Source: Verrucomicrobiales bacterium (GTDB taxonomy: Bacteria > Verrucomicrobiota > Verrucomicrobiia > Methylacidiphilales > JAAUTS01). From it: DNA of 64,000 nucleotides. The stretch covers positions 88,648 through 152,647 of the forward strand of contig JAIRPN010000015.1 of the NCBI GenBank assembly GCA_031256975.1, written 5' to 3'. The notes beneath the pieces were generated by a model. The model was not told the DNA's origin and did no database searches. It was given only the letters and a program-made list of their open reading frames with translations. The translations under genes were made by a program, and so were the position numbers. Below, piece after piece: positions 13,869 through 22,682 of the stretch (within the stretch, counting starts at the first letter, position 1; every line of letters begins with the position of its first letter).

Positions 13869-16589
13869 ATGAAAACGATCCATAAACACAGAATAGGTAT
13901 GCCCTTCAGTTGGCTGGCACTGCTATTGTTCGCACTGCTGCCTTCCAGTCATGCGGCCTTCACGATTAACACCGGCACCAATGTGGTCGCCGACGGCGGC
14001 AGTTCCGGCACGGCACCCTCCGGCACTTACAACAGCACGGCGGATAACAGTTATAACTGGTATGCCAACGGCGGCGTGATTACCGGGTCGTACTCGACCA
14101 TCATCAACAGCGGCAATGTGTCGGGCACCGGCTCCGTCGCGGGCCTGCTCGCCACCGGCAGCGGATCACGCATCGACGTCACAAACCTCGACGTGCAGAC
14201 CAGCGGTTCTCGCGGTCACGGTGTGTGGAGCGGCACCAACGGCACCATCAACATTAAAGATTCAACCATCAGCACCAGCGAATATGGCGGACATGCGTTG
14301 TATGCCAGCGGTTCGAACGCGGCCATCACCGGTTCCAACCTGCAAATCAGTGCAGGCGGCAAGAATGCCGACGGTGTTCTGGCAACAGGCGGCGGCGTGA
14401 TTAATATCAACGACAGCCGCATCACCACACAGGGCGGCGTCGGCGTGGTGGTGGACGGCGGCATCTGGGCCTATGGCACGGAAGCCGACGCCAACGGCTC
14501 GACCATCCATGCCTCGGGCCTGGACGTCACCAGCGACTGGACGACCGGCGACAATTACCAGCACGAGGGACTGCTGGCGCAGAACGGCGGCAAGTTGTAC
14601 ATCGACAACAGCACTGTACGGGTTTCCGGCAGCAGCGGCTACGGCGTGGGGGCCTTGTTCATCGGCGCCTATGTCAGCGGCAGCAATCTGGATATCACCA
14701 CTACTGGCAACAGCGGCCATGGTGCTTATGTTTCCGGCGCCTTGGGCAGTCGCAGCGGCATCATGGAACTCAGCGACAGCCGCATCACCACCAACGGCAG
14801 CAACTCCTACGGCGTGGCGTCGTCGGGTTCCACCGGATTATTCCGCGGTGACAACGTGACCGTCAACACCACTGGTGTGGGTTCCGGCGGCTTGCATGTC
14901 TGGCGCGGCGGGGCGATCGAGATGACCAATTCCCACATCACCAGCGAACAGTCGCACGGCATCATGGTGCAATACAACAGCGACGTGGACGATCCGACCC
15001 GCGTGTCGCTGACCGGCGGCAGCCTGTCGGCGGAGAAGGGCAACCTGGTGTCGGTATACTCGGTGGCGGAAAGCACGTCCTTCACCCACACCGAGATCAG
15101 CCTCGACAGCGTGGCCACCGCCAACGGTGACAACGTGCTGCGGGTGTACAATGCCGGCAGCGGCGTGGCCATCGACACCCAGGTGGATTTCACGGTGAAG
15201 AACTCGGCAATCAAGGGCGCGATCGTCACCGACAGTGGCGCCATCGCCGACGTGACCCTGGACAACAACACCCAGTGGAGCATCACCGGCGATTCGAACA
15301 TGAACACTTTGCTAAACCAGAACAGCAACATCCGTTTTGACAGCAACAACGCCGGTTTCCACACCCTGACCACTGACAGCTACACCAGCAACGGCGGTAG
15401 CCTGACACTGAACACCGCGCTGGGCGATGACAGCTCGGAAACCGACAAGTTGGTCGTCACCGACTCGGTGAACGGCAGCACCACCATTATCATCAACAAC
15501 AAGGGTGGCGCGGGCGGTCAGACCGTCAACGGCATCCAGGTAGTGGAAGTGGAATCCAACAGCCTCGCCGGTGATGAATTCACCCTTGGCAACAAGGTCG
15601 GCGCGGGGATGTACAATTACCTGCTGGACGTGCGCGACAACGGCGCCTGGCTGGTCAGCGACCGCAACAGCATCAGCGAGGGCGGTGGCGCGGTCCTGAA
15701 CACCGCGGCGGCCCTGAGCGGATTCTGGTTCACCCAGTTGGACAATTTAAACAAGCGCATGGGCGAGCTGCGTTATAACACCCCCTCAAAGGGCAACCTG
15801 GTGGAAAACGTCTGGGTCCGCTCCTACGGCCAGCAGGCCAACATGAACCTCGGCATCGAGGGGGTCAGCGGTTTCAGTGAAACCCAATACGGCGTCGACT
15901 TCGGCACCGACAAGGCGTGGATATTCGACGACAATAATACCCTCTACACCGGGGTGTTCGCCGGTTACGGCGGCGCCGACCGCGATTTCCACAGCGGTTA
16001 TGACGGCAGCACCGACAGCGGTTACGGTGGTTTGTACGGGACCTGGATCAACCAGGACGGCTGGTATGCCGACGCGGTGGCCAAGGGCCAGTACTTCAGC
16101 AGCAGCTTCGACGGCGACGACCATGGAAGTTATGACAGCGTCGGCGTGGGTGTCAGCTTGGAATTGGGACGGCAGTTCCGGTTCGCCGACGGCTGGTTTG
16201 CCGAGCCGAGCGTGCAGGTCGGCTATGTCCACCTGATGAATGACAATTACCGCACCCGCAACGGCATGGCGGTGGACCTGGACGACAGCGATGTGATCCA
16301 GTTCTACGGCGGTTCGCGTTTTGGGCGCAACATCAAGCTGGGCGACAAGGGCTGGCTGCAACCCTACGTGAAAGTGGGCGGCCTGCAGCAGGTCAGCAGC
16401 GGCGGCAAAGTGCGTGCTGACGACGGCCAATGGCGTCCGAACATCGACGGGGCCAGGGGCGTGATCGGCGCGGGCATCGTCTATCAACTCGACGACCGCA
16501 ACCAGCTGCACCTCGAATACGAGGCCAGCTTTGGTGACAAGTATGACAAGCCCTGGGGATTAAACTTCGGCTACAGGCACCAATTCTAA
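13869..16589 (+). CDS. Type Va autotransporter with beta-helix passenger
   Basis: A 906-residue surface protein. A signal peptide ends near residue 34 (LLPSSHA-AF). The passenger (about 35-600) is a long series of Gly/Asn/Ser/Thr-rich rungs (GSNLDITTTGNSGHGAYVSG, ITTNGSNSYGVASSG) typical of a pertactin-like beta-helix. Residues about 610-640 form the linker helix (LNTAAALSGFWFTQLDNLNKRM), and 645-906 the beta-barrel, ending in GYRHQF with the terminal Phe needed for Bam recognition. Strong SD GGAAAGAGGAG precedes the ATG. Likely an adhesin; no protease or esterase motif is seen. It is isolated between small regulators, in an accessory region. Confidence 0.93.
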   Translation: MKTIHKHRIGMPFSWLALLLFALLPSSHAAFTINTGTNVVADGGSSGTAPSGTYNSTADNSYNWYANGGVITGSYSTIINSGNVSGTGSVAGLLATGSGSRIDVTNLDVQTSGSRGHGVWSGTNGTINIKDSTISTSEYGGHALYASGSNAAITGSNLQISAGGKNADGVLATGGGVININDSRITTQGGVGVVVDGGIWAYGTEADANGSTIHASGLDVTSDWTTGDNYQHEGLLAQNGGKLYIDNSTVRVSGSSGYGVGALFIGAYVSGSNLDITTTGNSGHGAYVSGALGSRSGIMELSDSRITTNGSNSYGVASSGSTGLFRGDNVTVNTTGVGSGGLHVWRGGAIEMTNSHITSEQSHGIMVQYNSDVDDPTRVSLTGGSLSAEKGNLVSVYSVAESTSFTHTEISLDSVATANGDNVLRVYNAGSGVAIDTQVDFTVKNSAIKGAIVTDSGAIADVTLDNNTQWSITGDSNMNTLLNQNSNIRFDSNNAGFHTLTTDSYTSNGGSLTLNTALGDDSSETDKLVVTDSVNGSTTIIINNKGGAGGQTVNGIQVVEVESNSLAGDEFTLGNKVGAGMYNYLLDVRDNGAWLVSDRNSISEGGGAVLNTAAALSGFWFTQLDNLNKRMGELRYNTPSKGNLVENVWVRSYGQQANMNLGIEGVSGFSETQYGVDFGTDKAWIFDDNNTLYTGVFAGYGGADRDFHSGYDGSTDSGYGGLYGTWINQDGWYADAVAKGQYFSSSFDGDDHGSYDSVGVGVSLELGRQFRFADGWFAEPSVQVGYVHLMNDNYRTRNGMAVDLDDSDVIQFYGGSRFGRNIKLGDKGWLQPYVKVGGLQQVSSGGKVRADDGQWRPNIDGARGVIGAGIVYQLDDRNQLHLEYEASFGDKYDKPWGLNFGYRHQF

Positions 16590-16595
16590 CGGATA

Positions 16596-16675
16596 AACCG
16601 CAGAGACGCTGAGACGCAGAGCTTGTTTTGATTTTAACAAAAAACCTCTGCGAACTCCGCGACTCGGCGGTGAAT
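16596..16675. repeat. Inverted-repeat element A, copy 3
   Basis: The left arm at 16597-16622 (ACCGCAGAGACGCTGAGACG...) and the degenerate right arm at about 16645-16674 (...CTCCGCGACTCGGCGGTGAA) surround a 22-bp loop. It follows the autotransporter stop codon and could double as its 3' hairpin. It is the most diverged of the five copies. Confidence 0.75.
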
Positions 16676-16686
16676 CTTCTTTTCCC

Positions 16687-16887
16687 ATGAAAACAAAAGC
16701 CCGCGCAGGCAATCCCAATAGCCCCATCCCGGTACGGTTGGAGGCCGAACAGATCGAGTTGCTCGAGGAGTTCCAGGCCAAGACCGGGCTCGGCAAGTCC
16801 TTCATTATCCGCCGCTGCATTAATTATGCGCTGCGGAAATTCATTGATGATAAGGTGAACATCCTGACCCTGCTGGAACGGAAGTAA
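16687..16887 (+). CDS. Ribbon-helix-helix protein 1
   Basis: 66 residues: a basic N-terminus, a strand IPVRL, helix EAEQIELLEEFQAKTG, turn LGKS and helix FIIRRCINYALRKFI. This is the Arc/CopG-type ribbon-helix-helix plan for DNA-binding dimers. The second copy at 17278-17472 shares IPVRL, KSFIIRRC and NYAL. No Shine-Dalgarno is obvious before ATG 16687. It may control the adjacent autotransporter (inference). No toxin gene accompanies it, so an orphan antitoxin is possible. Confidence 0.75.
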   Translation: MKTKARAGNPNSPIPVRLEAEQIELLEEFQAKTGLGKSFIIRRCINYALRKFIDDKVNILTLLERK

Positions 16888-17277
16888 GCGGCAGGCCGGT
16901 TCCGTAATCCCGTTACTTCCCGCTCTTCCTTCCCTATCCTGCGTACTTCTTATTCGGATGATAATTCCGTGTGTGCAGAGGACGGCCTGTGCTCATACTC
17001 TCCTGAATCGCCCTATTTCAGGCCTGAAAACGGGTATTTCCTGTTGTTCGTCTACCCTTTCATGTTGTTGGCATAATATTTTTTGCCATATTGATTTTTG
17101 TATTACAAAATGTAAACATAATTAATACATATAGTTATTGTGAATAAGAATAATTAAACATGACGCGGATTGTGTTCTGGTCAGTTGAACCTCGGATTCA
17201 GGCACCGGTTCTGATCCGCAACAGCAAAGATCAATCCGGGCGGGGTCCATCCCCCGCCCCCAATGGAGAAAAAGCAC
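16888..17277. other. Gene-free AT-rich spacer between the two RHH genes
   Basis: No coding frame is convincing. From about 17040 the sequence is AT-rich and carries the palindrome annotated at 17096-17110 and a TGGCA...TGCCA pair at about 17069-17088. It probably contains the promoter of the second RHH gene. Nothing resembling an RNA gene or insertion sequence is seen. Confidence 0.5.
17096..17110. promoter_or_regulatory. Perfect 15-bp palindrome, operator candidate
   Basis: TTTTGTA-T-TACAAAA is a perfect 7-1-7 palindrome overlapping a TTGATT hexamer (17091-17096) that could be a -35 box for the second RHH gene. Such placement fits autoregulation by a ribbon-helix-helix dimer. The binding protein is inferred. 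Confidence 0.45.
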
Positions 17278-17472
17278 ATGAGAGAAAAGGCCAAACTAGA
17301 CAGTAATCCGATTCCGGTTCGCTTGGATGAGCAGCAACTGGGATGGTTGACCCAATTGCAGGACACGACGGATCTCAGCAAGAGCTTCATCATCCGCCGC
17401 TGTGTCAACTATGCCCTGCAAAGATTCATCCACAACCAGGTGGATATCCTGACCTTGCAGGAAAAGCAATAA
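17278..17472 (+). CDS. Ribbon-helix-helix protein 2
   Basis: 64 residues from ATG 17278; GGAG lies 9 bp upstream, so this start is preferred over the ATG at 17263. Plan: strand IPVRL, helix DEQQLGWLTQLQDTTD, turn LSKS, helix FIIRRCVNYALQRFI. It is a clear paralogue of the 16687 gene. As with that gene, no partner toxin is adjacent. The DedA gene converges from the right with only 17 bp between the stops. Confidence 0.75.
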   Translation: MREKAKLDSNPIPVRLDEQQLGWLTQLQDTTDLSKSFIIRRCVNYALQRFIHNQVDILTLQEKQ

Positions 17473-17489
17473 GCCCTTGCCGCCGGCCT

Positions 17490-18032
17490 TCAGCCGGTGA
17501 AGAGGAAGTTGCCGCCCCAGAATCCCAGCAAGATGAGCGAGGGGCTCCATAGCAGGGCCCCGATTCCGTCATAGAGCAGGAACTTGCGATAATCCATCAC
17601 CCCCACCCCGGCGGTGAAGGGCGCAAAGGTGCGCACCACTGGCACAAAGCGGGTGAACAGCATCATGCCAGGACCGTACTTCCCGTAGAACCGGTGTGCC
17701 CGCTCGAGGTGCCGGGGGTTGAACAGCAGCGACTTGGGCAGGCGGAACGCGCGCGGCCCGATCCAGCGACCGATCCAGTAATTGGTATTGCTGCCGAGGA
17801 ACGAGGCCAGCACGAACATCGGCACCACGATGAAAATATCCAGCAGTCCCGCCGCCGCGACCGCCCACACCGCCAGCAGCAGTGAGTCGCCCGGCAGAGC
17901 GGGCCTGATGATCAGTCCCGTCTCGCAGAACAGGATCAGAAACAAAATCACATAGACCCAGCCGCCATACTGGTCGATCAACCCGCCCAGATGCTGGTCG
18001 ATATGCCCGAAGAATTCCATCAGCTTGTCCAT
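17490..18032 (-). CDS. DedA-family membrane protein, second copy
   Basis: A 180-residue inner-membrane protein with FCETG, LPGDSLLLAV, GSNTNYWIGRWIGPRAFRLPKS and RFVPVVRTFAPFTAGVGVMDYRKF, very like the DedA at 2275-2817. The ATG at 18032 (MDKLMEFFGHIDQHLG) matches the start of that paralogue; an in-frame upstream start at 18074 would add 14 residues. Two near-identical DedA genes 15 kb apart may have split roles. No operon partner lies downstream. Confidence 0.88.
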   Translation of the reverse strand: MDKLMEFFGHIDQHLGGLIDQYGGWVYVILFLILFCETGLIIRPALPGDSLLLAVWAVAAAGLLDIFIVVPMFVLASFLGSNTNYWIGRWIGPRAFRLPKSLLFNPRHLERAHRFYGKYGPGMMLFTRFVPVVRTFAPFTAGVGVMDYRKFLLYDGIGALLWSPSLILLGFWGGNFLFTG

Positions 18033-18095
18033 GATAGCTGCTGGCACGCTAACCAGCCGCGCGGCAAAGCGCAAATCTAAAGGTAAAAACGATAT

Positions 18096-18842
18096 TCAGC
18101 GCGCCATCAACGCGAACACGCCCCAGCCAAGGTATTCACGCGTGTAGGTGGCGTAGCGTTTTGGTTCCGAAGTCAGGTTGGCTCGAACTTCTTTCGCGAA
18201 GTCGTCTTCGGGATTCGCCTCGAGCCATCGGCGCATGGTGAGCCACTTGGCCGCCTCGTACCTGTCCCAGCCTTCCCGGTCGGCCAGGACCATTTCCACG
18301 ACGTCGTAGCCCAGGTCGCCGAAAGACGCGAGAAGCTGCGGAAGCATGAGAAAGTCCGAGCTGGAATTGGCAAGGCAGCCCTTGGCAACGTCCTCCGTCG
18401 GCGGCAACCGCAACCAGTAGGGTTCACCGATGAGGATGATTCCTCCGGGGCGAAGACTCTTCGCCAGCAGTTCGATGGTGCCGGCGACTCCCCCGCCGAT
18501 CCATGTGGCACCGATACAGGCTGCCACGCCGACCTTTTCACCGGTGACGTAGCTGGCAGCGTCGCCGTGGATGAACTCGACCCGATCGGCAACCCCGAGT
18601 TCCTCGGCACGGAGTTTCGCCTGCCCGGCGAACAACCGGCTCATGTCGATACCAATACCATTGATTCCGTGATCGCGCGCCCAGGTGCACAGCATTTCTC
18701 CAGAACCGCTGCCGAGATCGAGCACACGGGTTCCCGGTTCCAGGCGCAACGCCGCGCCGAGAGTGGCGAGCTTTTCCGGGGTGAACGGGTTATGAATGCG
18801 GTGGGCGCTCTCGGTAATATTGAAAATACGGGGGATATCCAA
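18096..18842 (-). CDS. Class I SAM-dependent methyltransferase
   Basis: 248 residues. Motif I VLDLGSGSGEML (about 40-51), the acidic end of strand 2 (GIGIDMS, about 62-68), motif II-like VEFIHGDAASY (about 88-98) and a LRPGGIILIGEPYW post-motif define the Rossmann methyltransferase fold. The substrate is not readable; GEPYWLRLPP resembles small-molecule methyltransferases. The gene stands alone on the minus strand, 62 bp from the dedA start. Confidence 0.88.
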   Translation of the reverse strand: MDIPRIFNITESAHRIHNPFTPEKLATLGAALRLEPGTRVLDLGSGSGEMLCTWARDHGINGIGIDMSRLFAGQAKLRAEELGVADRVEFIHGDAASYVTGEKVGVAACIGATWIGGGVAGTIELLAKSLRPGGIILIGEPYWLRLPPTEDVAKGCLANSSSDFLMLPQLLASFGDLGYDVVEMVLADREGWDRYEAAKWLTMRRWLEANPEDDFAKEVRANLTSEPKRYATYTREYLGWGVFALMAR

Positions 18843-18968
18843 AACAAAACTCCTTTTATCAAGTTGTGTGATAATTCGAGTATGCCCCTGGTGACGGTGC
18901 CAGACAAGGGTTTAAACCATCCCGCCACAGACCCGGCGTTTCGGGTTGTCGCCTGGGGCCGCCGGAAT

Positions 18969-19931
18969 TTAGCCGATCCATTTCAACCCAAAGTGAATCC
19001 ACAGCGGAATGGTAATGAGTCCGGCGATGGTGCTGGTCAGCACCACCCGCAGCGCGGTGGGCATGTGTCCGCCATAGTGTTGCACCATCGCCACCGGGAA
19101 AGTGGCGGCGGGCATCGCGGCCTGCACCACCAGCACCTGCTTGAGCATCAGCGGCACCGGCAGGAACTTGGCGGCGGCGATGAGGATCAACGGCATCACC
19201 AGCCCGCGCGACAGCAGGGCCATCACGCCGACCCGCTTGCATTCCAGCAGTTCGCGCACGCCGTTGACGGTGAAGTCGCTGAACGAGGCGCCGACAATCA
19301 TCAGGCCAAAGGGGATGGCGCATTTGCCGAACATGCCGATGGTGGTCCACAGGAATGCCGGCGTATGCTCGCGCACCGGGAACAGGTTGAGAACCAGGCC
19401 GAGGATGATGGCGATCAACGGACCGTTAATGACCTTGCGCCAACTCTCCGCCAATGAGCCGCCGCTGATCAGCAGGGCGATGATGGTCCACATGGAAAGT
19501 TCCGAGCCCATGTTGAAAGCGAAGCAGACGCCGACTGTCTGCGGGTCGAACAACGCGAACAACACCGGCACGGCAAAGAATGAATAATTGTTGATCCCGG
19601 TGGTGGCGGCAAAGGTGCGGCGCTCGATGTTGAATTTCAATCCCGCCAGCCGCGAAAACTGCCAGCCCACGCCGATGCCGATCAGAATGCTGGCCATGCA
19701 CAGCACCGGCGCCAGCAGGGAGATGCTGGCCTGATGCAGGGCGGGATTGCCCACCATCGAATCAATGATCAGGCAGGGATACAGCAGATTCACCACCAGG
19801 CGGAAGATGGTCCTGTCGGCCTCGCGGCTCAACACGTGAAAGCGCCGCATGGCAAAACCGACGCCAATGACCAGGAATACTGTCAGCACAGGGCCAAGGA
19901 CTGCGTAATAACCACTCATGGGAAAAAGCAT
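18969..19931 (-). CDS. AEC family transporter (auxin efflux carrier fold)
   Basis: A 320-residue membrane protein with about ten hydrophobic helices in two inverted halves. Family features include LYPCLIIDSMVGNP in the first half and the conserved Asn-rich crossover ATTGINNYSFFAVPVLFALF. Bacterial members carry small carboxylates such as malate or malonate; the substrate here is unknown. It lies upstream of the methyltransferase gene on the same strand, with 126 bp between them. Confidence 0.88.
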   Translation of the reverse strand: MLFPMSGYYAVLGPVLTVFLVIGVGFAMRRFHVLSREADRTIFRLVVNLLYPCLIIDSMVGNPALHQASISLLAPVLCMASILIGIGVGWQFSRLAGLKFNIERRTFAATTGINNYSFFAVPVLFALFDPQTVGVCFAFNMGSELSMWTIIALLISGGSLAESWRKVINGPLIAIILGLVLNLFPVREHTPAFLWTTIGMFGKCAIPFGLMIVGASFSDFTVNGVRELLECKRVGVMALLSRGLVMPLILIAAAKFLPVPLMLKQVLVVQAAMPAATFPVAMVQHYGGHMPTALRVVLTSTIAGLITIPLWIHFGLKWIG

Positions 19932-19964
19932 TCTAAACCACCACGCTTAAAAAGCAGCAGATTT

Positions 19965-20090
19965 TTCACCGCAGAGACGCGGAGACGCAGAGGAACACAT
20001 TTTTAAAATTTAAGCGCAACTACGCAAAAGCAGCACATCCAAAAAAAACAGTACCCAAACTCTGCGTCTCCGCGTCTCTGCGGTGAATTT
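19965..20090. repeat. Inverted-repeat element A, copy 4
   Basis: The left arm at 19965-19993 (TTCACCGCAGAGACGCGGAG...) and right arm at about 20061-20089 (CTCCGCGTCTCTGCGGTGAA) are almost perfect complements over 28 bp, flanking an AT-rich 68-bp loop. It separates mutS from the AEC gene and abuts the mutS stop codon. Confidence 0.88.
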
Positions 20091-20091
20091 A

Positions 20092-22617
20092 CTATTCCTG
20101 CTTGCCGCTCTTGAACAGGTCGAGTTGGGGAATGTCGGCTTTGCCGTTTTTCTTGGCCTTGGGCTTGCGTTGTTCGTTCGGCTGGCGGTGATGCGCCAGG
20201 CTGGGTTGCCCGGTGGCGTCGAGCTCGGCTTCCTCGAGGTTGCGCAGGATTTCCTTGGCGCGGCCCACCACTTCCTTCGGCAGCCCCGCCAGTCGCGCGA
20301 CCTGGATGCCGTAGCTCTTGTCGGTGCCGCCGGGCGCGATCTTGCGCAGGAAGATGATCTGGTCGTGCCATTCGCGCACCACCACGTTGTAATTCTTGGC
20401 GCCGCGCAGCAGCATGGAAAGCTCGGTGAGTTCGTGGTAGTGCGTGGCGAACAGGGTCTTGGCCTTGACCGCGTTGTGCAAATGCTCGGCCACCGCCCAG
20501 GCGATGCTCAGGCCGTCGAAGGTGCTGGTGCCGCGGCCGATTTCGTCAAGGATCACCAGGCTTTCGGAGGTGGCATTGTTGAGGATGTTGGCGGTCTCGT
20601 TCATTTCCACCATGAAGGTGCTCTGCCCGCGCGACAGGTCGTCGCTGGCACCGACGCGGGTGAAGATGCGGTCAAGCACCGGAATCATCGCCTTCTGCGC
20701 CGGGACGTAGGAACCCATGTGCGCCATCAGCGCGATGAGCGCCACCTGGCGGATATAGGTGCTCTTGCCCGCCATGTTGGGACCGGTGAGAATGACCAGA
20801 CGGCATTCGTCATCGTTCAACACGGTGTCGTTCGGCACGAAACGCTCGCCCTTGATGATCTGCTCCAGCACCGGGTGGCGGCCCTCGACAATGTCCAGCC
20901 GACCGTTGGCGGTGATGATCGGCTTGTTGTAGTTGAACAAACGGGCGCTAATGGCGAAACCGGCCAGGATGTCGAGCTGCGCAATGGCCCGCGCGCTTTC
21001 CTGGATCGCCGCGGTGTGCATCACCACTTTCTCGCGCACTTCCTGGAAAATCTGATACTCGAGCTGCTTGGCGCGTTCCTCTGCGCCGAGGATTTTGCCT
21101 TCCATTTCCTTCAGCTCGGGGGTGATGAAACGCTCGGCGTTGACCAGGGTTTGCTTGCGGGTGTAATCGTCGGGCACCTGCTGCAGATTGCTCTTGGTGA
21201 TCTCGATGTAGTAACCGAACACCGAGTTGAAGCGCACCTTGAGCGACTTGATGCCGCTGCGTTCCTGTTCCCGCGCCTGCAAGTCGGCCAGCCAGTTCTT
21301 GCCGTCGCGCTGGGCGTTTTTCAATTCGTCGACATCCGGGCGGTAACCCTCGCGGATGAGGCCGCCTTCCTTCAACGCTAATGGCGGTTCGTCCACGATG
21401 GATTGTACGATTAATTCGACAACTTCCGGTAACGGTTGAATTTTGGCAGCCAACTCACCCGCTAATGGCGCTTCCAGTTCGGCGATGCGCTTGACCAGGC
21501 CGGGCAAGGCTTCGAGGGATTGCCGCAGACCCTGCAAGTCCCGCGCGTTGCCGGAACCCTGCGCCAGTCGTCCGATCAAACGTTCGAGATCGCGCACTTC
21601 CTGCAACTGCTCGCGGAACAATTCGAGCCGTCCCACATCCTCCAGCCAGCGGCTCACCACCAGTTGCCGCGCCTCGATGGCTTCCTTGCCGCGCAAGGGT
21701 TGCAAAATCCAGCGGCGCAGTTCGCGTCCGGCCATGGCGGTGACGGTCTGGTCCATGGCCTTCAACAGGCTGGTGTCGGTGGCGGCGTTGTTGCCGGCGC
21801 TAATCACCAGCTCAAGGTTGCGCTGGGTGATCGAGTCGACCACCAGGAACTCGGCACTGGAGTAGGGCAAAATTTTCAGCACATGCGCGGCGTTGGCGCG
21901 CAGTTCCTTGGTAACGTAATGCAGCAAGGCGCCTGCCGCGCCGAGCCCGGTGCCGAGCTGCGCACAGCCGAACCCCTCGAGCGAATGGATCTGGAAATGT
22001 TCCTTCAGCTCCAGTTCGGCATTGCCCTGCTCGAAGGTCCATTCATCGTGCTCGACCAGCGCGATGCCGAGGTCGCCGCCGATTTCCGGCGCGCGGGTCT
22101 CGGCGGGATAAATCAATTCCTTCGGATGCAGGCGCTGCATCTCGTCCTGCCATTCGCGCAGCGAGGACATCTCGGTGACGCGGAATTCACCGGTGGTCAT
22201 GTCGAGATAGGCGAACCCGATTACCTGGTCCTTCGGCAACACCGCGGCGAGGAAGCGGTTCTCCTTCGGCTGGGTCAACTCGAGATTGAAGGTGCTGCCG
22301 GGCGACAGGATTTGCGTCACCTTGCGCTCGACGATCTGGCCGGGCCGGGGTTCGGAAACCTGGTCGCAGATGGCGACGCGCTTGCCGCCCTGGATCAGCT
22401 TGCCGATGTAATTCTCCGCCGCGTGGTAGGGCACGCCGCACATCGGGATGCCGTTGCGCTTGGTCAGGGTCAGGTTAAGCGTGGCGGCGACTTCCTTGGC
22501 ATCGTCAAAGAACATCTCGTAAAAGTCGCCAAGACGGAACAGCAGCAGGGCATCCTTGGGGATTTCGCCTTTGATCTGGCGATACTGCTGCATCATGGGC
22601 GTTAGCGTCTCGGACAT
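20092..22617 (-). CDS. mutS: DNA mismatch repair protein MutS
   Basis: An 841-residue full-length MutS. The mismatch-reading Phe-x-Glu is F32-Y-E34 in LGDFYEMF. The ATPase has Walker A GPNMAGKS at 612-619 and Walker B DE at 691-692 within DEIGRGTSTFDGLS, followed by the FATHYHEL His-loop. The basic tail (KPKAKKNGKADIPQLDLFKSGKQE) carries QLDLF, similar to beta-clamp binding motifs. It binds mismatches and recruits MutL, which is not in this window. Four CGCTAAY words fall within the gene and a fifth copy, in the opposite orientation, lies in its first codons. Confidence 0.97.
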   Translation of the reverse strand: MSETLTPMMQQYRQIKGEIPKDALLLFRLGDFYEMFFDDAKEVAATLNLTLTKRNGIPMCGVPYHAAENYIGKLIQGGKRVAICDQVSEPRPGQIVERKVTQILSPGSTFNLELTQPKENRFLAAVLPKDQVIGFAYLDMTTGEFRVTEMSSLREWQDEMQRLHPKELIYPAETRAPEIGGDLGIALVEHDEWTFEQGNAELELKEHFQIHSLEGFGCAQLGTGLGAAGALLHYVTKELRANAAHVLKILPYSSAEFLVVDSITQRNLELVISAGNNAATDTSLLKAMDQTVTAMAGRELRRWILQPLRGKEAIEARQLVVSRWLEDVGRLELFREQLQEVRDLERLIGRLAQGSGNARDLQGLRQSLEALPGLVKRIAELEAPLAGELAAKIQPLPEVVELIVQSIVDEPPLALKEGGLIREGYRPDVDELKNAQRDGKNWLADLQAREQERSGIKSLKVRFNSVFGYYIEITKSNLQQVPDDYTRKQTLVNAERFITPELKEMEGKILGAEERAKQLEYQIFQEVREKVVMHTAAIQESARAIAQLDILAGFAISARLFNYNKPIITANGRLDIVEGRHPVLEQIIKGERFVPNDTVLNDDECRLVILTGPNMAGKSTYIRQVALIALMAHMGSYVPAQKAMIPVLDRIFTRVGASDDLSRGQSTFMVEMNETANILNNATSESLVILDEIGRGTSTFDGLSIAWAVAEHLHNAVKAKTLFATHYHELTELSMLLRGAKNYNVVVREWHDQIIFLRKIAPGGTDKSYGIQVARLAGLPKEVVGRAKEILRNLEEAELDATGQPSLAHHRQPNEQRKPKAKKNGKADIPQLDLFKSGKQE

Positions 22618-22682
22618 ACGAAAACCTGAGGCTAAAGCACCCGCTGCAAAGCCTCAACGCTAAACTTGGGCGCGGCGAAAAA

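Noticed and set aside
16687..17472. Type II toxin-antitoxin pair
   Set aside because: Both small proteins are RHH-like paralogues; no toxin-type partner is encoded on either side.
20083..21381. A 432-codon frame antisense to mutS
   Set aside because: mutS motifs are complete on the minus strand; the antisense protein is His/Leu/Asp-rich, a typical shadow.
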